Shown here: one piece after another, positions 1-5,093 of the stretch | Layout of the letters: the number at the start of each line of letters is the position of its first letter | Numbering within the stretch: the stretch's first letter is position 1 | Assembly (NCBI GenBank): GCA_913054205.1 | Contig: CAJXJM010000215.1 | Span: forward strand, 1 to 5,093 | DNA: 5,093 bases | Direction of reading: 5' to 3' | DNA from: an uncultured Rhodospirillaceae bacterium | Lineage (GTDB): Bacteria > Pseudomonadota > Alphaproteobacteria > Rhodospirillales > UBA2165 | The notes under the pieces: model-generated | The model's database searches: none | What the model saw: only the letters and a program-made list of their open reading frames with translations | What the model was told of the DNA's origin: nothing | Translations under genes and position numbers: made by a program

Positions 1-263
1 CGCGCCGGCGGGTTGGAATTCTACCCGCCGGCCGAGCGCCCGCTCGGGATCACACCGAAATTTCCGACGCTTCTGGCACTCAAATCGGCACTGTAACCAG
101 CGGTGGGTTTGGTCCGACGGTCGGCGGGCCAGTAGCGATGGGATATGTGACAATCGAAAATGCAGCCGCTGATACGACACTGCAATTGACGGTCCGAGGT
201 AAAAGTTTAAATTCAAAAGTGGTCAAAATGCCGTTTGTAGAACAAAAGTATTATCGTGGATAA
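1..263 (+). CDS. gcvT: Aminomethyltransferase (glycine cleavage T-protein), 3' end only
   Basis: This is the last 86 codons of a gene that begins before the window; the frame starts at base 3 and ends with TAA at 261-263. The translation shows the C-terminal barrel domain of GcvT: a GRAPAR motif near the left edge, then GTVTSGGFGPTVGGPVAMGY, a family hallmark, and a basic tail ending KMPFVEQKYYRG. The T-protein takes the aminomethyl group from lipoylated H-protein, transfers the methylene to tetrahydrofolate and releases ammonia. The folate-binding N-terminal domain lies outside the window. gcvH follows after 18 bases, so this is the upstream gene of the glycine cleavage operon. Any operon promoter or glycine riboswitch would lie further upstream and cannot be seen. 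Identity is secure from motifs and from gene order. Confidence 0.95.
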   Translation, partial: RRRVGILPAGRAPARDHTEISDASGTQIGTVTSGGFGPTVGGPVAMGYVTIENAAADTTLQLTVRGKSLNSKVVKMPFVEQKYYRG

Positions 264-281
264 AGAACAGGAATTAAGAAG

Positions 282-659
282 ATGGCGACAGTAAAATTTA
301 CCGAAGAACATGAGTGGATATCCATGGATGGCGATGTCGGCACAGTTGGGATTTCAGATTATGCCCAGGGTCAGCTCGGCGATGTTGTCTATGTTGAGGT
401 GCGGGAAGCAGGTGCCAGTTTCAACAAAGGCGAAGAAGCTGCTGTGGTTGAATCCGTAAAAGCAGCCTCCGAGGTCTATGCCCCGGTCGATGGTGAAATC
501 GTTGAGGCCAATAAGGCTCTTGAAGACAATCCGGCGGCGGTCAACACCGATGCCGAAGGCGATGGCTGGTTCTATAAAATCAAAGTCACCAACGTCTCCG
601 ATCTTGATGGTCTGATGGATGAAGCTGCTTATAAGGCATATGTCGCGGAACTCGACTAA
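282..659 (+). CDS. gcvH: Glycine cleavage system H-protein (lipoyl carrier)
   Basis: This 125-residue protein has the usual length for bacterial H-proteins. It opens with the typical KFTEEHEWI start, followed by [20 protein letters not shown] and the lipoylation site in [17 protein letters not shown]; the lysine that should carry lipoate is K60 (bases 459-461). The C-terminal part (DGWFYKIKV) also matches the family. The lipoyl arm shuttles the aminomethyl intermediate from the P-protein to the T-protein, and the L-protein then reoxidises it. The ATG is supported by AGGAA at 269-273, eight bases upstream, and by full-length agreement with the family. The stop codon overlaps the gcvPA start by one base (TAATG at 657-661), which implies coupled translation. 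Nothing is unusual in the protein. Confidence 0.97.
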   Translation: MATVKFTEEHEWISMDGDVGTVGISDYAQGQLGDVVYVEVREAGASFNKGEEAAVVESVKAASEVYAPVDGEIVEANKALEDNPAAVNTDAEGDGWFYKIKVTNVSDLDGLMDEAAYKAYVAELD

Positions 660-2011
660 TGCGTTATCTGCCTCTCACTGATGATGATCGGCAGGAAATG
701 CTGGCGGCCATTGGCGCGCCAAATATAGAAGCGCTCTATAAAGATGTCGCCCAAGAGGTATTACTGGACAAGCCGGTTGATCTGCCCACAACAAAGGGTG
801 AGATGGAGGTCGAGCAAATCATTGCCGGCTTGGCGGCGAAGAATTTAGGCGCTGGCGCGGCGCCGTTTTTTCTAGGCGCCGGCAATTACAGCCATCACAT
901 CCCGGCCTCCGCCGATCATCTCATTCAACGCAGTGAATTTCTAACCTCCTATACGCCGTATCAGCCCGAAGTGTCGCAAGGCACATTACAGGCTTTGTTT
1001 GAGTTCCAAACCCAGGTCGCGATGATCACCGGTATGGAAGTTGCGAACGCATCGCTTTATGACGGCGCGACGGGAACCGCAGAGGCGGCGATGATGGCTT
1101 GCCGGGTAACGCGGCGGAATAAAGTCATAATTTCAGGTGGGCTACATCCCCATTACAGTGAAGTGACCGCGACCAATGCAAAATTTTTAGATCTTAAAAT
1201 TGTCACAAATCCTGCTGATCCGGAAGGCTTGGAAAACTCCGAAAGCCTCGCCGCGCAGATAGATGACGATACAGCCTGCGTGATTGTCCAAAATCCGAGC
1301 TTCTTCGGACAGGTTCGAAATCACTCCCAATTGGCAGAAGCCTGCCATGAAAAGGGCGCGCTACTGGTTGTTGTTGTTACAGAAATTGTGTCTTTGGGCG
1401 CGGTTATGGCACCGGGTGATATGGGCGCCGATATTGTTGCCGCAGAAGGCCAATCCATAGGCAATGCGCTCAATTTTGGCGGGCCTCATGTTGGTCTATT
1501 TGCGGTGCGCGAAAAGCACCTCCGCCAGATGCCGGGACGCCTGGCCGGTGAAACCGAAGATATTGAAGGCAAACGCGGCTGGGTGCTGACGCTGTCGACG
1601 CGCGAACAACACATCCGCCGGGAAAAAGCGACCAGCAACATTTGCACGAATTCAGGGCTTTGCGCCTTGGCATTTTCGATCCATATGACATTGCTGGGCG
1701 AAGCGGGCTTTACGCGGCTTGCCCATCTCAACCACGCCAAGGCCATTGAGCTGGCCGACAGGCTTGATGCCCTGTCAGGTGTCGACGTCATAAATGACAC
1801 GTTTTTTAATGAATTTACGGTGCGCCTCAGCAAGCCCGCCGCCGACATTGTTGATCGCTTGGCAGCGCAAGGGATTTTGGCAGGTGTGCCGGCCTCGCGT
1901 CTCTATCCCGGCAATGATGATCTTGAAAATCTATTGATCCTGGCCGTGACCGAAACCGTCACGCCTTCGGATATGGATCGGCTCATCGACGCATTAGAGG
2001 GGGTCCTTTAA
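659..2011 (+). CDS. gcvPA: Glycine dehydrogenase (decarboxylating) subunit 1, P-protein alpha
   Basis: At 450 residues this has the normal size for the N-terminal half of the split P-protein. Recognisable family segments are [13 protein letters not shown] (70-82), [14 protein letters not shown] from residue 98, [10 protein letters not shown] from 134, the [14 protein letters not shown] region around E263, and the [17 protein letters not shown] stretch. These belong to the aminotransferase class V-like fold of GcvP. This subunit lacks the PLP lysine, which is in GcvPB; the two subunits jointly form the active enzyme that decarboxylates glycine and passes the aminomethyl group to GcvH. The start ATG overlaps the gcvH stop, and only a weak GGAA (647-650) precedes it, so translation probably depends on ribosomes finishing gcvH. 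The stop overlaps gcvPB in the same way. Confidence 0.96.
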   Translation: MRYLPLTDDDRQEMLAAIGAPNIEALYKDVAQEVLLDKPVDLPTTKGEMEVEQIIAGLAAKNLGAGAAPFFLGAGNYSHHIPASADHLIQRSEFLTSYTPYQPEVSQGTLQALFEFQTQVAMITGMEVANASLYDGATGTAEAAMMACRVTRRNKVIISGGLHPHYSEVTATNAKFLDLKIVTNPADPEGLENSESLAAQIDDDTACVIVQNPSFFGQVRNHSQLAEACHEKGALLVVVVTEIVSLGAVMAPGDMGADIVAAEGQSIGNALNFGGPHVGLFAVREKHLRQMPGRLAGETEDIEGKRGWVLTLSTREQHIRREKATSNICTNSGLCALAFSIHMTLLGEAGFTRLAHLNHAKAIELADRLDALSGVDVINDTFFNEFTVRLSKPAADIVDRLAAQGILAGVPASRLYPGNDDLENLLILAVTETVTPSDMDRLIDALEGVL

Positions 2012-3543
2012 TGAGTACAGTCACCGGAAATAGAGGTCTTCAACTCGAAGAAAAGCTGATCTTTGAACTAAACTCACCCGGCATGACGGCGGTTGATTTA
2101 CCCAATCCTCATGAAATCACAAATGTAGAAAGCCGGCTCGGTAATGCGGCGCGTAAAAATCCCATTGGCCTGCCCGGCCTCTCGGAGCCGCAAGTCGTTC
2201 GCCACTATCTGCGTCTGAGCCAAAAGAACTTTGCCATTGATGGCGGGCTGTATCCGCTCGGCTCCTGCACGATGAAGCACAATCCGCGTCTTAACGAGAA
2301 GATGGCGCGCTTGCCCGGCCTTGCCGACATTCACCCATTGCAGCCGAAATCGACCGTTCAAGGTGCCTTTGAGCTGATGGATATGACGGCGCACTGGCTA
2401 AAGACATTGACCGGAATGCCGGCGATTGCGATGTCGCCTGCTGCGGGTGCGCATGGTGAACTTTGCGGCTTGATGAGCATTCGGGCGGCGCTTGAAGCCA
2501 GAGGCGATGCCCGGTCCCGCGTTCTTGTACCGGAATCAGCGCATGGCACAAATCCCGCAAGTGCGCATATGTGTGGCTATCAGGTCGAAACCATTCCGGC
2601 GACCGATCAGGGCCGGGTTGATTTAGCCGCGCTCAAAGGCATGCTCGGCGATGATGTTGCGGCAATCATGGTGACCAATCCCAACACCTGCGGTTTGTTC
2701 GAAGATGAAATTATCGAGATGACCAAAGCCGTCCATGATATTGGCGGTTTGGTTTATTGCGATGGCGCGAATTTCAACGCCATTGTTGGCCGCGTACGTC
2801 CCGGCGATCTCGGCATTGATGCGATGCATCTTAATCTTCACAAGACGTTCTCGACACCGCATGGCGGCGGTGGCCCCGGCGCAGGCCCGGTTGTCTTGTC
2901 AGAGGCGCTCGCCGCATTCGCGCCGCTTCCCTATGTCGTGCACGGTAAAGACGGCTTCGATCTCATCGAGCAGGCAGACGATGCCGCCGAGTTTTCCAGT
3001 GATGCAAAACCCTACGGACGCATGAAAGGTTTCCACGGTCAGTTCGGCGTCTTTGTCAGGGCGCTCTCTTATATGCTGTCGATGGGCAGCGATGGTCTGC
3101 GCCAAGCTTCCAGCGATGCGGTGCTCAATGCCAATTATCTGATGGCCAAGCTCAGCGATCTTCTAACCGTGTCCTATGACGGCCCGTGCATGCATGAAGT
3201 TTTGTTCGATGATCGATTTCTCAAAGACACCGATGTGACGACCCTCGATTTTGCCAAAGCGATGATCGATGAAGGTTTCCATCCGATGACGATGTATTTT
3301 CCGCTGGTTGTTCATGGCGCGCTTTTGATGGAGCCGACAGAAACCGAAGGCAAAGAAACGCTCGACGAATTTGTTGATGTGATCCGCGCTTTGGCGGAGA
3401 AGGCACAGTCGGGCAATACGCAGGATTTCAAGGCGGCACCGCGTTATACGCCGCGCCGCCGCCTTGATGAAACCAAAGCCGCCCGCAATCCCGTTTTGGT
3501 ATGGAGCCCGGGGAGAGCCCCAGAATTGCAGGCGGCCGAATAG
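2011..3543 (+). CDS. gcvPB: Glycine dehydrogenase (decarboxylating) subunit 2, P-protein beta, PLP-binding
   Basis: This 510-residue protein is the PLP-carrying half of the split P-protein. Visible motifs are YPLGSCTMKHNP (81-92); ESAHGTNPASA, with H178 as the likely ring-stacking histidine; CDGANFNA, with D251 as the likely partner of the pyridine nitrogen; and LNLHKTFSTPHGGGGPGAG, where K278 (bases 2842-2844) should form the Schiff base with PLP. The C-terminal TPRRRLDETKAARNPVLVW is also typical. With GcvPA it decarboxylates glycine. Translation starts inside the gcvPA stop (TAATG at 2009-2013), behind a strong purine-rich site GAGGGGG at 1997-2003. The last 100 bases are antisense to the end of a minus-strand gene. 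A terminator hairpin begins at the stop codon. Confidence 0.97.
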   Translation: MSTVTGNRGLQLEEKLIFELNSPGMTAVDLPNPHEITNVESRLGNAARKNPIGLPGLSEPQVVRHYLRLSQKNFAIDGGLYPLGSCTMKHNPRLNEKMARLPGLADIHPLQPKSTVQGAFELMDMTAHWLKTLTGMPAIAMSPAAGAHGELCGLMSIRAALEARGDARSRVLVPESAHGTNPASAHMCGYQVETIPATDQGRVDLAALKGMLGDDVAAIMVTNPNTCGLFEDEIIEMTKAVHDIGGLVYCDGANFNAIVGRVRPGDLGIDAMHLNLHKTFSTPHGGGGPGAGPVVLSEALAAFAPLPYVVHGKDGFDLIEQADDAAEFSSDAKPYGRMKGFHGQFGVFVRALSYMLSMGSDGLRQASSDAVLNANYLMAKLSDLLTVSYDGPCMHEVLFDDRFLKDTDVTTLDFAKAMIDEGFHPMTMYFPLVVHGALLMEPTETEGKETLDEFVDVIRALAEKAQSGNTQDFKAAPRYTPRRRLDETKAARNPVLVWSPGRAPELQAAE

Positions 3544-3809
3544 CGGGCTGAGGCCATGTCAATCCTCAGCCGGGCTATTTTTCCGATCATCGCCCAAGCC
3601 TTGGGGGTGTCTTCGGCGATGAAAGGCCATAACATCACGCCCATATCGGGGCCGAACGCTTTAGCCATAAGAAAGGCAGCCTCGGGGGTGATGAGATGTT
3701 TGAGATATTGCTGTTCCGATGAGTTGAGCCGTCCGAGCCCGGCTTTAAAAGACGGTACAAAAGCTCGGTCATAATCGATGTTATTGGTCTTTTGGTCTGG
3801 TGAGTTCAC
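3444..3809 (-). CDS. Small unrecognised protein, GTG start, 3' end antisense to gcvPB
   Basis: I do not recognise this 121-residue protein. The first roughly 85 residues look like a real soluble protein: an acidic/polar N-terminus, then a probably helical stretch (SSEQQYLKHLITPEAAFLMA, 30-49) and a hydrophobic FGPDMGVMLWPFIAED segment (52-67). No signal peptide or clear membrane span is seen. The start is GTG at 3807-3809 with AAGGAA six bases upstream, which argues strongly for translation. From residue 89 the frame runs antisense through the last 100 bases of gcvPB and becomes Arg/Ser-rich (SSRRRR), so the last 33 residues may be non-conserved extension or reflect a lost stop codon. The gcv terminator hairpin is read as codons about 78-90. 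It lies downstream of the cupin gene in the same direction, separated by a palindromic element. The opposite-strand frame over 3556-3774 lacks comparable support. Confidence 0.6.
   Translation of the reverse strand: MNSPDQKTNNIDYDRAFVPSFKAGLGRLNSSEQQYLKHLITPEAAFLMAKAFGPDMGVMLWPFIAEDTPKAWAMIGKIARLRIDMASARYSAACNSGALPGLHTKTGLRAALVSSRRRRGV
3542..3582 (+). terminator. Intrinsic terminator of the gcv operon
   Basis: An 8-bp perfect stem, GGCTGAGG (3546-3553) with CCTCAGCC (3564-3571), encloses a 10-base loop. AGC (3542-3544) can add three pairs with GCT (3574-3576) across a small G-rich internal loop. A run of five T follows at 3578-3582 after one A. Its position, overlapping the gcvPB stop codon, fits the end of the glycine cleavage transcript. 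On the minus strand no T-run follows the hairpin, so it should act in the plus direction only. The hairpin also lies inside the coding sequence of the convergent small gene. Confidence 0.75.
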
Positions 3810-3815
3810 AACTGG

Positions 3816-3821
3816 TTCCTT
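3816..3821 (-). promoter_or_regulatory. Ribosome binding site deciding the GTG start of the small gene
   Basis: Read on the minus strand, AAGGAA stands six bases before the GTG at 3807-3809. The spacing and purine content are good, and no ATG in the same frame has a comparable site. This is the main reason for accepting the gene and its non-ATG start. Confidence 0.6.
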
Positions 3822-3829
3822 TTTATTGT

Positions 3830-3936
3830 CCCCTCAAACGCCGGGCGCTTACTCCGTAAGCTTGGCTGCGCCGCATAAGCGGCGACCTGCAGTCGCAGGC
3901 GTCCTGTCCCTTGATGGGAGAGGGTTGGATGAGGGG
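3830..3936. repeat. 107-bp palindromic intergenic element (REP/MITE-like)
   Basis: The element is bounded by 7-bp inverted ends, CCCCTCA (3830-3836) and TGAGGGG (3930-3936). Inside are consecutive small hairpins: GCTTAC/GTAAGC (3847-3852 with 3856-3861, 3-base loop), CGCCGC/GCGGCG (3869-3874 with 3879-3884, loop ATAA), and CCTGC/GCAGG (3886-3890 with 3895-3899) or the alternative GCGAC/GTCGC (3882-3886 with 3892-3896). A final TCCC/GGGA pair flanks TTGAT near 3908-3920. The right part, on the minus strand CCCTCTCCCATCAAGGG, resembles repeats I know from alphaproteobacterial intergenic regions; that likeness is from memory. It fills the gap between the cupin gene and the small gene. No target-site duplication is obvious, and no open reading frame in it looks real. 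Whether other copies exist cannot be seen from one window. Confidence 0.65.
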
Positions 3937-3959
3937 TGGGTTACTAATTTCATTTACAT

Positions 3960-4496
3960 TTATCTCCCGGCGACCGCCTGCTGGCGAGCTTTATGCCCGG
4001 CGTCGATATGTTCACCGTCCCAATCGGTCGTCACACAAGTCGGCTTGACGCCATTGAGCCACTGCTGGACAGACAGAAACGCACCGCCTTTAGAGCTCAC
4101 CACGCCGCCATGTTTGTTGTTCGGCAAAACCCGAATGCATTTATAAGCATGCAAGGGCGCCGAGGTGTCCCATGGCAAGACGCGGGTGCCGCGCAGCATC
4201 TCCTTTTCGTTCGGCGCTATGCTTTTGCCCTCGAGCGTGAACAGCATGCCGTAGAGAAACACCTCGTAGGAATCGACGTTGGGATGTGTGTGATCCGGTA
4301 TGTTGAGGTTGGGCCCACCGGTAAAGAGTTGCACCTGGAACTGGCCGCGTCTGAAGATGACCAGACCCGCATGGCCGCCGACAAAACTCATGGCGTCGTT
4401 GGCCGGCACCGTGATTTCGCCGTGATGGCGGGTGAACCAGCGTAAAAAATCGGTCAGCTCGTCGTCAAACTCCCGGCCGGTAATATCTTTAAGCAT
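3960..4496 (-). CDS. Cupin-fold protein of unknown function
   Basis: This 178-residue protein carries a recognisable first cupin motif, PDHTHPNVDSYEVFLYG, in which H69, H71 and E78 could bind a metal and G83 closes the motif. The beta-rich flanks (AGLVIFRRGQFQVQLF at 43-58; GTRVLPWDTSAPLHAY at 103-118) fit a single small barrel. The second motif is not canonical; H116 or H129 (in LPNNKHGG) could supply the remaining ligand. The C-terminal half contains AFLSVQQWLNGVKPT (139-153). There is no signal peptide or membrane segment. Cupins include dioxygenases, isomerases and pure binding proteins, so no reaction can be assigned. The ATG has GGAG seven bases upstream, and it overlaps the Hint gene's stop by 8 bases (4489-4496), so the two are very likely co-translated and may work together. 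Confidence 0.8.
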   Translation of the reverse strand: MLKDITGREFDDELTDFLRWFTRHHGEITVPANDAMSFVGGHAGLVIFRRGQFQVQLFTGGPNLNIPDHTHPNVDSYEVFLYGMLFTLEGKSIAPNEKEMLRGTRVLPWDTSAPLHAYKCIRVLPNNKHGGVVSSKGGAFLSVQQWLNGVKPTCVTTDWDGEHIDAGHKARQQAVAGR

Positions 4497-5093
4497 TCGC
4501 TTTCTCCGGCGACTTAACTTTTATGCCCCACAGAAAGCGGATAATCGGTGTGCCGTATTTCATCGCGAGATGGCCGAGAATGTGGCCTTTGGGCCAGCCG
4601 GCATAACGGTAGTCAAGCTCGGTGATCCAGGGCCGGATCAAGCCTGCAAGCGCGCGGCCAAACGTCATCGGCGCCCGCCGGGAGAGTGCAATCAGTGGCT
4701 CGGCGATGAGACGGTAGATGTGGCTGACGCTATCCCAGTCTTCGCCATAGCCGCGAAACGGATTTTCGTAGCGTGAATAGCGTCGCTCAATGTCCCATTC
4801 CGCATCGCTGAACCAGCCTTGGCGATGCAGTTCAGCGCAGATGATGGTCGAGTTGTGAACGCGAAAGCCGCCGGCGATAAAACAATCACCGCCATCGACT
4901 TCGAGATTGTAGACCGTGCTGCCATAGCCATCGGCGAACACCGATCTGACCCAATAGATAGAGCCGTCGGCTTTGATGGGCTCCATGCCAGGCTCGATTT
5001 CGCGGGCAAACAGCCATTTGCCATTTGAACACAAAAATGGGTGCGGCGGCGTGACACGCACGCCATCAATGTTGATCAGACGACGACGGCTCG
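4489..5093 (-). CDS. Hint (intein-like) domain protein, 5' end beyond the window
   Basis: The frame is open from the right window edge to TAA at 4489-4491, giving 200 visible residues; the true start lies outside. Residues 14-80 read as the C-terminal part of a Hint domain. RVTPPHPFL resembles intein block B, with H17 in the TxxH position. VYNLEVDGGDCFIAGGF (60-76) matches block F, and RVHN (77-80) followed by S81 matches block G, the C-terminal splice junction. Only about 63 residues separate the block B His from the final Asn, so no homing endonuclease is inserted. After the junction come 120 residues (ICAELHRQGWFSDAEW, then RPWITELDYRYAGW and a basic tail) with no domain I can name firmly; the pattern recalls C-termini of phage-type structural proteins. 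Hint domains catalyse self-splicing or autoprocessing. Block A and its nucleophile are not in the window, so activity cannot be judged. The GTG at 5059-5061 is inside the domain and is not the start. Confidence 0.8.
   Translation of the reverse strand, partial: SRRRLINIDGVRVTPPHPFLCSNGKWLFAREIEPGMEPIKADGSIYWVRSVFADGYGSTVYNLEVDGGDCFIAGGFRVHNSTIICAELHRQGWFSDAEWDIERRYSRYENPFRGYGEDWDSVSHIYRLIAEPLIALSRRAPMTFGRALAGLIRPWITELDYRYAGWPKGHILGHLAMKYGTPIIRFLWGIKVKSPEKANA

Noticed and set aside
264..281. Glycine riboswitch or promoter between gcvT and gcvH
   Set aside because: The 18-base gap only has room for the ribosome binding site; any riboswitch would be upstream of gcvT, outside the window.
3510..3521. 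GGGG/CCCC mini-hairpin near the gcvPB 3' end
   Set aside because: Only four pairs, no T-run, and it is within codons; chance in GC-rich sequence.
3556..3774. Plus-strand open frame directly after gcvPB
   Set aside because: It begins inside the terminator loop, and the opposite strand has the better-supported gene with a strong ribosome binding site.
3810..3959. Insertion-sequence remnant or attachment site in the gap
   Set aside because: No transposase fragment, tRNA end or direct repeat is visible; the palindromic element accounts for most of the gap.
3778..4146. Plus-strand open frame across the palindromic element and the cupin 3' end
   Set aside because: It spans hairpin repeats and antisense coding sequence, has no ribosome binding site and no recognisable motif.
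3993..4776. Plus-strand open frames antisense to the cupin and Hint genes
   Set aside because: The minus-strand frames carry family motifs and coupled starts; these are antisense shadows.
4489..5061. GTG at 5059-5061 as the start of the Hint-domain gene
   Set aside because: The frame continues open to the window edge, and the upstream residues (LINIDG) fit the Hint fold, so the GTG is an internal valine codon.
4692..5069. Minus-strand open frame of 125 codons overlapping the Hint gene
   Set aside because: It is a shifted-frame shadow of the Hint gene. The Hint frame carries the recognisable motifs and this one carries none.

Overview
The window looks like a chromosomal segment of an alphaproteobacterium. 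The evidence is moderate GC content, a tightly packed gcvT-gcvH-gcvPA-gcvPB glycine-cleavage operon with the split (two-subunit) P-protein, and protein motifs that read like alphaproteobacterial homologues. I would not name a genus from this sequence alone.

Plus strand, 1-3543: the 3' end of gcvT, then complete gcvH, gcvPA and gcvPB. gcvT and gcvH are 18 bases apart. gcvH/gcvPA and gcvPA/gcvPB each share one base in a TAATG stop/start junction, so the three are almost certainly one translationally coupled transcript. Together T, H and the PA/PB decarboxylase carry out oxidative cleavage of glycine to CO2, ammonia and methylene-tetrahydrofolate, with an L-protein (lipoamide dehydrogenase) encoded elsewhere. 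A hairpin plus T-run directly after the gcvPB stop is a credible intrinsic terminator.

Minus strand, 5093-3444: three genes run toward the gcv operon. In order of transcription they are: (i) a protein cut off by the window edge, carrying the C-terminal part of a Hint (intein-like) domain that ends in His-Asn followed by Ser, then a 120-residue C-terminal region; (ii) a 178-residue cupin-like protein whose start overlaps the Hint gene by 8 bases; (iii) a small unrecognised protein with a GTG start and a good ribosome binding site, whose 3' end runs antisense into the last 100 bases of gcvPB. Between (ii) and (iii) lies a 107-bp element with 7-bp inverted ends and several internal hairpins, resembling the small palindromic intergenic repeats of bacteria.

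The gcv part is ordinary core metabolism. The unusual part is the minus-strand set: a mini-Hint protein coupled to a cupin protein, perhaps phage-derived, next to a palindromic repeat. I see no tRNA, rRNA, CRISPR array, transposase or integrase in the window. The only gene-free stretch longer than 100 bases is 3810-3959, which holds the palindromic element.
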